This document shows positions 8,633 through 17,461 of a DNA stretch of 49,367 nt, piece after piece. How positions within the stretch are numbered: position 1 is the stretch's first letter; every line of letters begins with the position of its first letter. The notes under the pieces are model-generated. The model was not told the origin of the DNA and made no database searches. It saw nothing but the letters and a program-made list of their open reading frames with translations. Source of the DNA: Bacillota bacterium (GTDB taxonomy: Bacteria; Bacillota; UBA4882; UBA10575); assembly GCA_012837715.1 (NCBI GenBank), contig DUQR01000052.1, positions 1 to 49,367 of the forward strand. The letters are read 5' to 3'. A program made the position numbers and the translations under genes.

Positions 8633-8998
8633 TTGAGATCGGATTTACGTCAAATCTGCTTAATCCTACTGATTCTCATGGGCAATCAGGTCCTTTATTG
8701 GTCGGATTAGCAGCAACAACCAAGTGATTCGCTACACCTTGAAACTCCTTGCCGAGATCATGGGGCGGTGACCGCGAAAAGTATTCACCAGGATATGAGC
8801 AGGATTGCCCCGCCCGATGTCTCCCGTATCTTTGACCGTTTTTACCGTTCCGATGAGTCGCGGGCCCGGAAAACCGGCGGTTCCGGACTGGGTTTGGCGA
8901 TTGCCAAATGGATCATCGAAAACCATGGAGGCCATTATGAAGTAGTAAGCCGCGTCGAAATCGGCACCCGGATCACCTTAAGCTTTCCAGGGCGCTAA
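8633..8998 (+). pseudogene. internally deleted sensor histidine kinase remnant
   Basis: One frame reads a hydrophobic membrane-like segment (CLILLILMGNQVLYW at about 8660-8704), a TAG at about 8708, and then directly the ATP-binding domain. [31 protein letters not shown] and [11 protein letters not shown] are the F, G2 and final-strand elements. The sensor, HAMP, HisKA and N-box regions are missing. The expected DxGxGI G1 box is reduced to DMSRIAPP. The last ~45 codons resemble the kinase end at 1-144 closely in protein but not in third positions, so these are old paralogues. I saw no response-regulator gene beside it. Confidence 0.7.
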
Positions 8999-9135
8999 CC
9001 TCTATAGCTAATTTTAAGGAAGGATGGGAAGACAAGTGGGGATCGCCAAGGCTGCAATGCGGCGGGGAAAGAATATAAACTGATCACTTTAGGCTTCCGA
9101 TTAACCATCTTATGGAGAGAGAGGCGTGGTGAGCG

Positions 9136-9618
9136 ATGGATTGGGATCTTCTCCTCCTAATTTTTGCCGGTCTGGCGCTGCTGATTGGTTTTCTCGGCAG
9201 CTTCCTCCCGGTTCTGCCCGGGCTTCCTTTAGCCTGGGCCGGGTTACTAATTGCCCGCTTCTCTTCCCGGAGTGGGATCACAACAACCACCTTAATCCTC
9301 AGTTTACTGGTGACTATTGGCGTAAGCCTCTTGGATGGCGTGGCGCCGGTCTGGTTTACTAAACGGGCCGGGGGAACCAAAGCCGGATCGCGGGGCGCAA
9401 CCGTCGGGATGCTGATCGGTCTGTTTCTGGGTCCATTGGGGATAATCTTCGGCCCTTCTATCGGCGCCTTTGTCGGTGAATTAATCCATGAGTATGGAAA
9501 CCCCCAAAAAGCCTTTCGTGCAGCCGTCGCTACCTTGATGGGTTTTCTTTTTAGCAGCGGAATTAAGATCATCACCAGCGCCATGTTTATTTGGTTGTTT
9601 ATTAGATCCCTCCTTTGA
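9136..9618 (+). CDS. DUF456 family membrane protein
   Basis: The 160 residues are nearly all membrane helices rich in Gly. They show the DUF456 pattern: GFLGSFLPVLPGLPLAWAGL near the N-terminus, then SLLDGVAPVWFTKRAGGTKAGSRGATVG, LFLGPLGIIFGPSIGAFVGE, and a last helix. No biochemical function is established for the family, and nothing here adds one. A purine-rich stretch (GGAGAGAGAGG) lies just before the ATG. It stands alone between the kinase remnant and a strong terminator. Confidence 0.85.
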   Translation: MDWDLLLLIFAGLALLIGFLGSFLPVLPGLPLAWAGLLIARFSSRSGITTTTLILSLLVTIGVSLLDGVAPVWFTKRAGGTKAGSRGATVGMLIGLFLGPLGIIFGPSIGAFVGELIHEYGNPQKAFRAAVATLMGFLFSSGIKIITSAMFIWLFIRSLL

Positions 9619-9634
9619 TCTTGGGGGGCCGTAT

Positions 9635-9683
9635 AAAAAAAGACCGGTTACGGCGAAGCCCTTGGTAACAGGTCTTTTTTTTT
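9635..9683 (+). terminator. rho-independent terminator after the DUF456 gene
   Basis: The stem AGACC-G-GTTAC (9641-9651) pairs with GTAAC-A-GGTCT (9665-9675). It is preceded by seven A and followed by a run of nine T, so it may work in both directions. Confidence 0.85.
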
Positions 9684-10256
9684 GGTGCTATCTTTCGTCA
9701 ATGTTTTGTTTTTTCCGTGTATACCATAATCCTGGCTGTTTTTGATCGGCAATTGCCCGCTATATACCCTCATCTCCTGCTCCTCTTTCTTGCGGTGCTC
9801 AATAGCGCCGTAATCTCCGATTACTATTACTACTTCATGAGCTGCTCCCTTTTTGGTTACAATCCACTTGGAAGATCAGGTTTATCAATATTCCGATCTT
9901 TACGTGTTTGCCAGTTCTTTTTTCCGCTCTGGTTTTAGTGAGCAATGCTTACGAAAGTAATAACCAACGGTAAAATTTTTCCGAAATCGTTACAAGGCAT
10001 AACTATTAAGATGAAGGGCCCAAAGCCTTGTTAAGCTGGGCAAAAGATTGTAAGTAAAAGATTCCTAAATTTATTGAAACATATAATTTACAAGGAAAAA
10101 ACTATAATTTGTCTGGTTGAGAAGGGGTGCATATTCTTATAGAATCAATATAGTAAAATATCTTTAACATGCCTGAGTATGGTAAGTAGTTTTCCAACGG
10201 AGCTAACGTTCCGTGGAAAAAAGGGCTGTTAATAAAAAAAGTAAGGAGTGATTGCT
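9684..10256 (+). other. 570-base non-coding stretch with an inverted repeat before the importer operon
   Basis: No convincing gene. A short frame near 9850-9955 reads FLVTIHLEDQ and SDLYVFASSFFRSGFSEQ, with protein-like composition, but it begins after a stop without a start, so it may be a remnant. At 10190-10220 TTTTCC-A-ACGGA and TCCGT-GGAAAA form an 11-bp inverted repeat with one bulge, about 25 bases before the ribosome site of the binding-protein gene. It could be an operator or leader hairpin. A promoter could not be fixed with confidence. Confidence 0.4.
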
Positions 10257-11870
10257 GTGAAACGGAAAAGTCTTTTTCTGCTGTTACTGATCGTATTTAC
10301 AGTAACAGCCACCGGCGCGCTGGTTTCGGCGCAGGGGACGAAAGTGTTCACTATGTTTTGGGGTGAACCCTTACCTGATTACCCTGGTTCTACAATTGTC
10401 GGGGACATCATCGAGAGAGAAACTGGTGTTAAGCTGCAAAGAGAAGGTTTGGTAGGTGACCTCGAAACCAAAGTGGGCTTGATGATTGCCAGTGGGGATC
10501 TACCTGACATGTTAATCGCAGCCCATTTTACCAGCCTCTTTAAGGATGCTGGGATGTTAATTCCCCTCAATGATCTGGTCGAGAAGCATGCGCCCAATAT
10601 CAAGCGGCTTTATGCTAAGCATTGGGAACAGCTAAAACAGGAAGATGGCAATGTTTACTGGCTGCCGATCCAGGCCATTCCTTACGGCCCGGATGAATCT
10701 AAATATCCGGAGCTTGGTTTCTTTATCAACAAAAAGGTTCTAAAGGAAGCCGGTTGGCCGGTGATTAAAACATTAGATCAATACTTTGATCTAATTGAAA
10801 ACTATATGAAAAAGCATCCGCGAATTAACGGTGAAAAAACCATCGGTTACCTCACGCTCTTCGATAGCTGGAGAAACTTTGCGACAACCAACGTTCCTCA
10901 GCATTTACTGGGGTATCCCAATGAAGGGGAATTTGTTCCGGTCTTAGAAAACGGCAAATATGTCGTTCGGCAATACCATACATCCCATGCGGCGAAAGTC
11001 TACTACCAGAAACTTAACGAAATGTACAACAAAGGTGTTGTCGATAAAGAGACCTTTGTGATGAACTATGACCAATACATCGAGAAGATCAGTTCCGGAC
11101 GGGTACTGGGCACCTTCAACCAATACTGGCAAGTTCAGGAAGCCCAGGAGGTTCTGCTGCGCGATGATCCGGAGAGCATTTTAGTTCCCTTCCCGGTTGT
11201 CCTTGATGAGCTGATCGAAGAATATCAACGCGATATCCCCTATATTCAAGCGACCCAAGGGATGTCAATTACCACTGCCTGTAAGGATCCGGTCGGCGCC
11301 ATCAAATTCCTGGATTACATAATTCGGGAAGAAACCCAACACTTGATTCAGTGGGGAGTCAAGGGTGAACATTATGAAGTGGACGAGAACGGTCTGTTCT
11401 ACCGGACGGAAGAGCAGAAGAAGTTATTCTTAGACCCCGACTGGAGACGGGATGTATTTGGCGGTCCATATTTCTATAATTCCTTCCCCAGCTTGCGCGG
11501 GATTGACCAAAATGGGAACAGTTTCATGCCCGATCGGCAACCGAACTTGATTTACTCAGACAGTCAACCCACCGAAAAAGAGGTCATGGACGCCTACGGG
11601 ATCAAAGCCTTCTCTGAACTCTACAATAAACCAGTTGACAAGAAGTACTACCCGCTATGGACGATCACTATTCCTGCTGGTTCGCCGGCTCATATCGAAC
11701 AGACCAGAATGAAGGATATTCTAAATGCGTATGTTCCCAAAATGGTGATGAGTAAAACTAATAACTTTGAAAAAGTCTGGAACGAATACGTTAAAGCAAT
11801 CTCCCCATTAATGAAAGAACAGATTAAAGTCTATCAGGAACAGATTGACTGGCGGATGGAAAACTGGTAA
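10257..11870 (+). CDS. extracellular oligosaccharide-binding protein of an ABC importer (LplA/YtcQ-like)
   Basis: I used the GTG at 10257 because AAGGAG (10243-10248) lies 8 bases upstream; the GTG at 10248 overlaps that site. The 537-residue product begins KRKSLFLLLLIVFTVTATGALVSA, a signal peptide cleaved before QG. There is no lipobox Cys, consistent with a free periplasmic protein in a diderm. The body has the family 1 solute-binding layout (LMIASGDLPDMLIA, LNDLVEKHAPNIKRL, YWLPI, FINKKVLKEAGWPV), and the large size is typical of LplA/YtcQ proteins. Two permease genes and a YesMN-type regulator pair follow. The ligand is inferred to be a xylan-derived oligosaccharide, because of the GH67/GH43 genes 10 kb downstream. 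Confidence 0.85.
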   Translation: MKRKSLFLLLLIVFTVTATGALVSAQGTKVFTMFWGEPLPDYPGSTIVGDIIERETGVKLQREGLVGDLETKVGLMIASGDLPDMLIAAHFTSLFKDAGMLIPLNDLVEKHAPNIKRLYAKHWEQLKQEDGNVYWLPIQAIPYGPDESKYPELGFFINKKVLKEAGWPVIKTLDQYFDLIENYMKKHPRINGEKTIGYLTLFDSWRNFATTNVPQHLLGYPNEGEFVPVLENGKYVVRQYHTSHAAKVYYQKLNEMYNKGVVDKETFVMNYDQYIEKISSGRVLGTFNQYWQVQEAQEVLLRDDPESILVPFPVVLDELIEEYQRDIPYIQATQGMSITTACKDPVGAIKFLDYIIREETQHLIQWGVKGEHYEVDENGLFYRTEEQKKLFLDPDWRRDVFGGPYFYNSFPSLRGIDQNGNSFMPDRQPNLIYSDSQPTEKEVMDAYGIKAFSELYNKPVDKKYYPLWTITIPAGSPAHIEQTRMKDILNAYVPKMVMSKTNNFEKVWNEYVKAISPLMKEQIKVYQEQIDWRMENW

Positions 11871-11895
11871 TCTTCCTAGAAAACATACACACGGA

Positions 11896-11920
11896 GGAGG
11901 GCGCTTTTATAGCGCCCTCC
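11896..11920 (+). terminator. GC-rich hairpin after the binding-protein gene
   Basis: GGAGGGCGC (11896-11904) pairs perfectly with GCGCCCTCC (11912-11920) around TTTTATA. There is no long T run after it. It more likely attenuates or protects the mRNA, giving more binding protein than permease, as after malE. Confidence 0.6.
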
Positions 11921-11969
11921 ATAAATTCATCACTGATTAGCGCTTTTTGCGTTATGACCACTGAAAAGC

Positions 11970-12029
11970 ATTCCAATACAATATATAGTGTTTGACTTAA
12001 ATTAAGCCGTCAATATATTGTATTGGAAT
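11970..12029. repeat. 17-bp perfect inverted repeat in the importer operon
   Basis: The arms 11970-11986 (ATTCCAATACAATATAT) and 12013-12029 are exact reverse complements around 26 bases. Inside the loop, CTTAA-A-TTAAG and TTGAC/GTCAA add further symmetry. It separates the binding-protein gene from the first permease gene and abuts the repeat at 12026. Confidence 0.75.
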
Positions 12030-12058
12030 TGTTAAACTAAGAACAACTCAAAAAGCCC
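12026..12058 (+). repeat. short repeat shared with 22054-22087
   Basis: It begins GAATTGTTAAACTAAGAACA and ends CTCAAAAAGCCC. The copy at 22054 reads GAATTGTTAACTCAAAGAAC and ends GCAAAAAGTCC. TTGTT and AACAA can form a small hairpin in both. One lies before a permease gene, the other after the spermidine-synthase-like gene. Confidence 0.5.
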
Positions 12059-12078
12059 GATAAGGAGCGTTGAAGAAA

Positions 12079-13032
12079 GTGAAAACGCCAGTTATGTTGG
12101 ATGTGGAAATAGAGGCGCGGAAGAAGCCTTTCTGGGCGACCCTAATGAAACAGAAAGTTCTCCTTCTTATGTCCGTTCCTTTTGTGATTCATACGATCAT
12201 CTTCAAATACGTCCCGATCTGGGGTTGGACTTTGGCTTTCCAAAGCTATTGGCCGGGTAAAAGTTTTTTTGAACAGGTGTGGGTTGGGTTTGATAATTTT
12301 AGATGGCTTTTTAGAGACCCGGTTTTTTACCAAGTTCTGCGTAACACTTTGGCGATGAGCATTATTCAACTGGTTTTTGGAATGGTTTCTTCCATTATCC
12401 TGGCGTTAATCATCAACGAAGTGCGCTGGACCTTTTTCAAAAAGTCGGCCCAGACCATTTCCTATTTACCTCACTTCATTTCTTGGGTCGTGGCGGCGAA
12501 TCTGGTCCGTGATGCCCTTTCTACCGATGGCGGGATTGTCAACGAGATATTAATGAAACTACACATTATAAAAGAACCAATTATGTTTTTGGGTATCCCC
12601 GAGCTTTTCTGGTGGATTATTGGTGCGACCCATGTTTGGAAAGAAGTGGGATGGGGCGCCATCATATATCTAGCTGCTATTGCCGCGGTTGACCCTAATC
12701 TCTATGAAGCGGCGACCATTGACGGGGCCGGAAGACTGCGACGGATTTGGCACATCACCCTTCCGTCGATCCGACCGATTATCGTTATTTTGCTGGTCAT
12801 GAATATGGGTTATCTGTTAAGTAGCGGTTTTGAACAACAATATTTATTGCAAAACGGGCGCGTGATCGACTACGCACGGGTCTTTACCATTTACGAACTG
12901 GATTACGGCATTAAGATGATGCGTTATTCCTTTGCGACTGCCGTGGGGATCTTCCGGAGTGTGGTCAGTTTAGTATTAGTTTTTGGCACCAATTACCTAG
13001 CTAAACGAATGGGCCAGGAAAGATTGATATAG
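12079..13032 (+). CDS. ABC sugar importer permease, LplB-like
   Basis: Six-helix binding-protein-dependent permease of about 317 residues. The conserved coupling loop EAATIDGAGRLRRIWHITLPSI is present, as is the LplB-family opening LLLMSVPFVIHTIIFKYVPIWGW. AAGGAG (12062-12067) is 2 bases from a TTG at 12070 and 11 bases from a GTG at 12079. I prefer the GTG, but the longer form is possible. It should form the channel with the permease that begins 12 bases after its stop. No ATPase gene is present in the cluster, as is common when a shared MsmX-type ATPase serves several sugar importers. Confidence 0.85.
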   Translation: MKTPVMLDVEIEARKKPFWATLMKQKVLLLMSVPFVIHTIIFKYVPIWGWTLAFQSYWPGKSFFEQVWVGFDNFRWLFRDPVFYQVLRNTLAMSIIQLVFGMVSSIILALIINEVRWTFFKKSAQTISYLPHFISWVVAANLVRDALSTDGGIVNEILMKLHIIKEPIMFLGIPELFWWIIGATHVWKEVGWGAIIYLAAIAAVDPNLYEAATIDGAGRLRRIWHITLPSIRPIIVILLVMNMGYLLSSGFEQQYLLQNGRVIDYARVFTIYELDYGIKMMRYSFATAVGIFRSVVSLVLVFGTNYLAKRMGQERLI

Positions 13033-13044
13033 GGGTGATTAAAG

Positions 13045-13953
13045 ATGAAAAGAAGAAGAAAACAGATGACCAAGGAAGATATAATCCTCGATATCGTGGT
13101 CTATATTAGCCTGATTTTTCTAGTGATTGTCACCCTCTATCCATTCTTAAATACACTGGCAGTTTCCTTCAATGACGCAATGGACAGCGGCAAAGGTGGG
13201 ATTTATTTACTGCCTCGGAAATTTACCCTTTATAACTATAAGTCATTGTTAGGCCGTACTCAGACCTATCACGCCACTTTGGTTTCGGTGCTCCGGACGG
13301 TACTTTCCACGCTGTTTTGCACTTTTTCCACCGCGATGGTTGCTTATGCGCTTAGTCGGAAAGAATTTGTTCTGCGCAAACTTTTCTCTTTCATTTATGT
13401 TCTGACCATGTACATTGACGGGGGGTTGATTCCCACTTATTTTCTGATGCGGAGTTTAGGGTTGACCAATAATTTCTGGGTTTACGTGCTCCCGGGGTTG
13501 GTTACCGCGTTTAACTTGATTGTGATCCGCACTTATATCCATGGTTTGCCGGAAAGTCTGGTCGAATCAGCCCGAGTAGACGGAGCAGGGGATTTTACGA
13601 TTTTTACCCGGATCATCCTTCCCCTTTGTAAACCGGTGTTGGCCACCATCGCCCTGTTTGTCGCTGTGGCGAACTGGAACGCATGGTTTGATACCTTTTT
13701 GTATAATTCCTCCAATTCGAAATTAAGTACGCTCCAATATGAATTAATGAAAATATTGGCGACCGCTAATTCGATGACCGGCTCCCTGGAGCAAGCCATG
13801 GCGCAAGCTGCCACCGGGGCGACCAATACGATTACACCGCGTTCAGTCCGGGCGACCATGACCGTGATTGTGACGGTACCGATCGCGGTAGTCTATCCCT
13901 TCCTGCAAAGATATTTTGTCCACGGCTTAACTTTGGGCGGGATCAAAGAGTAG
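13045..13953 (+). CDS. ABC sugar importer permease, LplC/YtcP-like
   Basis: A 302-residue permease. Helices begin at VVYISLIFLVIVTLYPF and the EAA loop reads ESARVDGAGDFTIFTRIILP. It has the family's FLNTLAVSFND and VANWNAWFDTFLYN segments and ends FVHGLTLGGIKE, all standard for the LplC/YtcP (CUT1) group. GGGGTGAT precedes the ATG. It is the last gene of the importer set before the kinase promoter. Confidence 0.88.
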   Translation: MKRRRKQMTKEDIILDIVVYISLIFLVIVTLYPFLNTLAVSFNDAMDSGKGGIYLLPRKFTLYNYKSLLGRTQTYHATLVSVLRTVLSTLFCTFSTAMVAYALSRKEFVLRKLFSFIYVLTMYIDGGLIPTYFLMRSLGLTNNFWVYVLPGLVTAFNLIVIRTYIHGLPESLVESARVDGAGDFTIFTRIILPLCKPVLATIALFVAVANWNAWFDTFLYNSSNSKLSTLQYELMKILATANSMTGSLEQAMAQAATGATNTITPRSVRATMTVIVTVPIAVVYPFLQRYFVHGLTLGGIKE

Positions 13954-13991
13954 GTCGGGGGAGACCCTAAAACTGGTTGTAAAGGGGGTTA

Positions 13992-14020
13992 TTGCGGAAA
14001 ACGGTAGCGTATGGTATAGT
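13992..14020 (+). promoter_or_regulatory. candidate promoter for the two-component genes
   Basis: TTGCGG at 13992-13997 and TATAGT at 14015-14020 are 17 bases apart, 70 bases before the kinase start. This would let the sensor pair be made independently of the importer. Confidence 0.45.
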
Positions 14021-14089
14021 AGATTTGGAAATATTAATAAATTATTAGTGATGGGGCATTTAACACTTTAAAAGCTGAAGGAGTCAAAG

Positions 14090-15823
14090 ATGCTTATTCT
14101 TAAAGATTTGAAATTAAAGTATAAGCTCTTCTTCGTATATCTTTTTTGTGTTTTTTGCCCTATTTTAATCATTAATCTTATCTTCTATCACCATATGGTG
14201 GGTAATGTTAGAGCCCTCCAAGAAAACTACTACCGCCAAGCCGCCCAAAGGATCATCAGCCGGCTTGAGAGCGATCTGGGGATAGTGACTACCTTATGTA
14301 ATCGGATTTCTTTAGACCGAAACCTCCACGAAATGTTGGACCGGGAGTTCACCGAAATTGAGTATGTGGAGACTTATTACAACTATTTCCTGGATTATAT
14401 TTTTATCAACGGCGAGTCTTACCCGCAAATTAATAAGGCTGTCTTTTATACCGATAATGATACGATCCTTCATTCCGGTTCGGTTTACCGGCTGAACGAA
14501 CAGATTAAAAGTGAAGATTGGTTTCAACAGGTGATTAAAAATCCGGCGAAGATCCATCTTATTTATGGCGCAACCCAACAGAAACCCAATAACATGCTGG
14601 TCACCCCGCTGTCTGTGGTTAAAGTCCTTAATCTCAGCCCCTATAAGGAACTAGATCACTATCTCAAGCTTGTCCAGTTTACATTGAATATGGAACGGAT
14701 CATTAATATAATCACCACCGAAAAGTTGAAAGGCGAATTTCTCATCCTTGATCGACAGGGAAAAATTCTATTCGCCGATCATGTGCCGGCACCTGATTGG
14801 CAATTAGAAGCATTTCTAAGGCAGAACAAAGGACAAGTAGTGACCGAAGAGGCTACGGCGTTGGACTGGACCCTAGTTAGCCGTATCGACCAGCAGGAGT
14901 TTAACAAAGCTTTACGGGAGCACCGGGGTAATATTATCCTGCTAACGACCATTAGTTTATTGGTGGCTTCGATCATTATTTTTTGGATCTCCCATTCCTT
15001 CTACGAACGGATCAATTCTTTGTCCGAACATGTCAATACTCTGGTTCAAGATGGCTTTAATCGGCAATATATCGGGCCCCCGGGTAATGATGAAATAGGC
15101 ACACTGATTAAAGCCTTTAACCAAATGGTTGTTAAGATCAGGAACCTGATCCATGATGTTTATGAGGCCAAAATCGAACAGTCCCGGATAAAATTGGAAA
15201 AAAAAGAAGCGGAATTGAATGCGTTACAGAGTCAAATGAATCCCCATTTCTTATATAACACTCTGGAATCAATCCGCATGCGGTCGGTCGAAAAAGGGGA
15301 GAAAGAAACGGCTGAAATGATAAAACGGCTGACCCGTTCTTTTCAAAGAATGATCCGTTACCGGCAAGAATGGGTGACTGTCGCAGAAGAGTTAAATTAC
15401 ATCAAAGATTTTTTGACCATCCAGCAATACCGCTTTGGCCCGGAATTCCAGTATACGATGGAGATCGATCCGGCGATTTTAGAATGGAAAATACCGAAAC
15501 TTCTAATTCAACCTTTTGTGGAAAATGCCTGTTTGCATGGGATTGAAGGTAACGATCGGTTTGGAAAAGTAGAGATTGCCATCCGGGCTACGGGTAAGAA
15601 ACTCCATTGCATGGTCAAGGATAACGGGGTCGGAATGACAGCTCAAAAGCTACGTAATCTCTGGGCTGATATCAAAGCCGAGGAATCAAGGGCGGAGAAT
15701 ATCGCCATCCGTAATATTTATCAACGCTTAAGCCTCTATTACGGAGAGGATTTTGATTTAATGATTGAGAGCGCGGAAAAACAAGGAACAACCATCACCC
15801 TAATTATTCCGGTGGGGGGATAA
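14090..15823 (+). CDS. YesM-type sensor histidine kinase
   Basis: 577 residues. Helix 1 is at about 12-33, an extracytoplasmic sensor domain runs to about 278, helix 2 is at about 282-303, then a HAMP domain and a charged coiled coil. The His_kinase (PF06580) box QMNPHFLYNTLESI has the phospho-accepting His near 386. The ATPase has NACLHGIEG as N-box and VKDNGVGMT as G1. GAAGGAG sits 6 bases before the ATG. It is followed 2 bases later by its AraC-type regulator. YesM kinases next to Lpl-type importers sense oligosaccharide status; the ligand here is inferred, not shown. Confidence 0.9.
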   Translation: MLILKDLKLKYKLFFVYLFCVFCPILIINLIFYHHMVGNVRALQENYYRQAAQRIISRLESDLGIVTTLCNRISLDRNLHEMLDREFTEIEYVETYYNYFLDYIFINGESYPQINKAVFYTDNDTILHSGSVYRLNEQIKSEDWFQQVIKNPAKIHLIYGATQQKPNNMLVTPLSVVKVLNLSPYKELDHYLKLVQFTLNMERIINIITTEKLKGEFLILDRQGKILFADHVPAPDWQLEAFLRQNKGQVVTEEATALDWTLVSRIDQQEFNKALREHRGNIILLTTISLLVASIIIFWISHSFYERINSLSEHVNTLVQDGFNRQYIGPPGNDEIGTLIKAFNQMVVKIRNLIHDVYEAKIEQSRIKLEKKEAELNALQSQMNPHFLYNTLESIRMRSVEKGEKETAEMIKRLTRSFQRMIRYRQEWVTVAEELNYIKDFLTIQQYRFGPEFQYTMEIDPAILEWKIPKLLIQPFVENACLHGIEGNDRFGKVEIAIRATGKKLHCMVKDNGVGMTAQKLRNLWADIKAEESRAENIAIRNIYQRLSLYYGEDFDLMIESAEKQGTTITLIIPVGG

Positions 15824-15825
15824 GA

Positions 15826-16908
15826 ATGTATAAGGTCATGATTGTCGATGATGAACCCAGTATCAGAACGGGGTTACCGAAGATTATCGACTGGGAAGCC
15901 TACGACTTTTCCATCTCAGCGGTGGCGCGTAACGGTGATGATGCCGTGAAAAAGCTAAAAAATGATTATCCGGATTTGATTATCACCGATATTAAAATGC
16001 CAATCCTGGATGGCTTCGGTCTTATTAATCACATCAGGAATAATCTGAATGACTCTAAAATGCCATTTATTATTTTAAGTGGTTATGATGAGTTTGAATT
16101 TGCGAAAAGAGCCTTAAAGTATAATGTAAAAAGTTTCCTAATCAAACCGGTGGACGAGGAAGAGTTGATAACTTCGCTGTGCGAGATCCGGGAGGAATTA
16201 TCCCAGGATAACGCATTTCCCCATTTTTACCAGCAACGAATGGAAAATTTTAACCATAATTACTTGGAGATTGAGGATTTTAAACTGCTGAGCGAGGCGA
16301 TCGAGAACAACCGGACGGCTGAGATTGAAGGACTCGTTGAGCAGATCTTCCACCGGTTTATGGAAGAAAAGCTCCATCCCAATCTGGTCCGGATTCATCT
16401 GGGAAATTTCCTGTTTAAAATCAGTACGCTCGTTAAAGAACTGGGCGGGACGGTTGAGGATATTGACAGTAAGGAAAGGTTAATGGCGGTTCACGCCGGT
16501 AATTTAAATGCGATCCGCCTTAAAAACATTTTGATCGAATTCTCGCTCAATGCTGCCCATTACCTTGATGAATTAAAAAAATCCTGCCGGATTATTAACC
16601 GGGTCAAACAGTATGTCGAAAAATATTATTATAAAAACCTCAAACTTAAAGATATGGCGGAGCTTCTCTATATAAACCCTGCTTATCTTGGACAATTGTT
16701 TAAAAAAGAAACCGGTATGCTTTTTTGCCAGTATGTGAATGACAAACGTTTGCAAAACGCCAAGAAATTACTGCTTAGAACAGATTTGCCCATTTACCAG
16801 ATTGCGGAGCGGGTGGGCTACAAAAACGTGGATTATTTTATCTGTAAGTTTAAAGAAACGGAAAACTGCACCCCGCTGGAGTATAAAAACAAACAAATGA
16901 AAGCCTAG
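15826..16908 (+). CDS. YesN-type response regulator with AraC DNA-binding domain
   Basis: 360 residues. The receiver domain at 1-125 has acidic pocket D9/D10, phospho-acceptor D55 in LIITDIKMP, and FLIKPVD for the conserved Lys. A middle linker runs from about 130 to 255. The C-terminal double helix-turn-helix at about 258-357 (LKLKDMAELLYINPAYLGQLF; IYQIAERVGYKNVDYFICKFK) is the AraC family pattern. It should activate the importer operon and perhaps the glycosidases in response to its kinase. Confidence 0.92.
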   Translation: MYKVMIVDDEPSIRTGLPKIIDWEAYDFSISAVARNGDDAVKKLKNDYPDLIITDIKMPILDGFGLINHIRNNLNDSKMPFIILSGYDEFEFAKRALKYNVKSFLIKPVDEEELITSLCEIREELSQDNAFPHFYQQRMENFNHNYLEIEDFKLLSEAIENNRTAEIEGLVEQIFHRFMEEKLHPNLVRIHLGNFLFKISTLVKELGGTVEDIDSKERLMAVHAGNLNAIRLKNILIEFSLNAAHYLDELKKSCRIINRVKQYVEKYYYKNLKLKDMAELLYINPAYLGQLFKKETGMLFCQYVNDKRLQNAKKLLLRTDLPIYQIAERVGYKNVDYFICKFKETENCTPLEYKNKQMKA

Positions 16909-17088
16909 AAGGCCGGTTGAGCATCTGATTTTGTCGGCTAGAATCCCCGTAATAATCTTTTTTTGGCAGTGAATATAGTATGCTTATGCTGTTGCTTCCT
17001 TCCTATTGTAGCCAAGGACGGAAAGGACTTTATTCAACAAGAGAAATGTCTGACCTGTGCTTATCGCTCAATCCGAATACCAAAGGGG

Positions 17089-17111
17089 AACCGGATAAAA
17101 TCCGGTTTTTT
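17089..17111 (+). terminator. rho-independent terminator after the regulator genes
   Basis: AACCGGAT (17089-17096) and ATCCGGTT (17100-17107) pair around AAA and run into six T. It closes the importer/regulator block, about 180 bases after the regulator gene. Confidence 0.8.
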
Positions 17112-17230
17112 CTATTTCGGCAATTAGGTTCAGTATGATCTCAAAGGAAACATTTTGGAGGGTAAGGGTTGGTTAAAACGGCTCCTAGGTCATGGGGGAA
17201 GACAATATTTACCCTCATAACAATTTTTAA

Positions 17231-17455
17231 CATAGCGGGGCAGGCGGTTTGGAGTACGGAGTATACCTCTTTAGGGAGCTTGTGGAAGGAGTATTAAATA
17301 AAGCAGCGAAGGTTACCGGGAAGGATCTGGATGAGGATATAGGGCCTTATTACTTTAACGCTGGGTAGTATGACTCGGAACTGGGGAGGTTTATTAGCGA
17401 GGATCCGGCAAGAGCGAATGATAACTGGTATATCTATGCTTCCAATAACCCCTGA
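17231..17455 (+). pseudogene. RHS/YD-repeat core remnant
   Basis: One frame reads LDEDIGPYYFNAG, a TAG at 17366-17368, then YDSELGRFISEDPARAND and NWYIYASNNP before TGA at 17453. This is the hallmark RHS-associated core (YYNARYYDxxxGRFxxxDP...YAYxxNNP) that ends the cage of Rhs and polymorphic toxins. The rest of the giant gene is absent and the variable toxin tail is cut off at the NNP junction. It is a non-functional relic. Confidence 0.8.
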
Positions 17456-17461
17456 TAGGTG

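Noticed and set aside
1-8998. Recent tandem duplication indicated by the two kinase ends
   Set aside because: Their DNA differs at many third positions, so they are older paralogues rather than a recent duplication.
9717-9938. 73-residue open frame
   Set aside because: It starts directly after a terminator, has no ribosome site, and its Tyr/Phe-rich sequence resembles no family.
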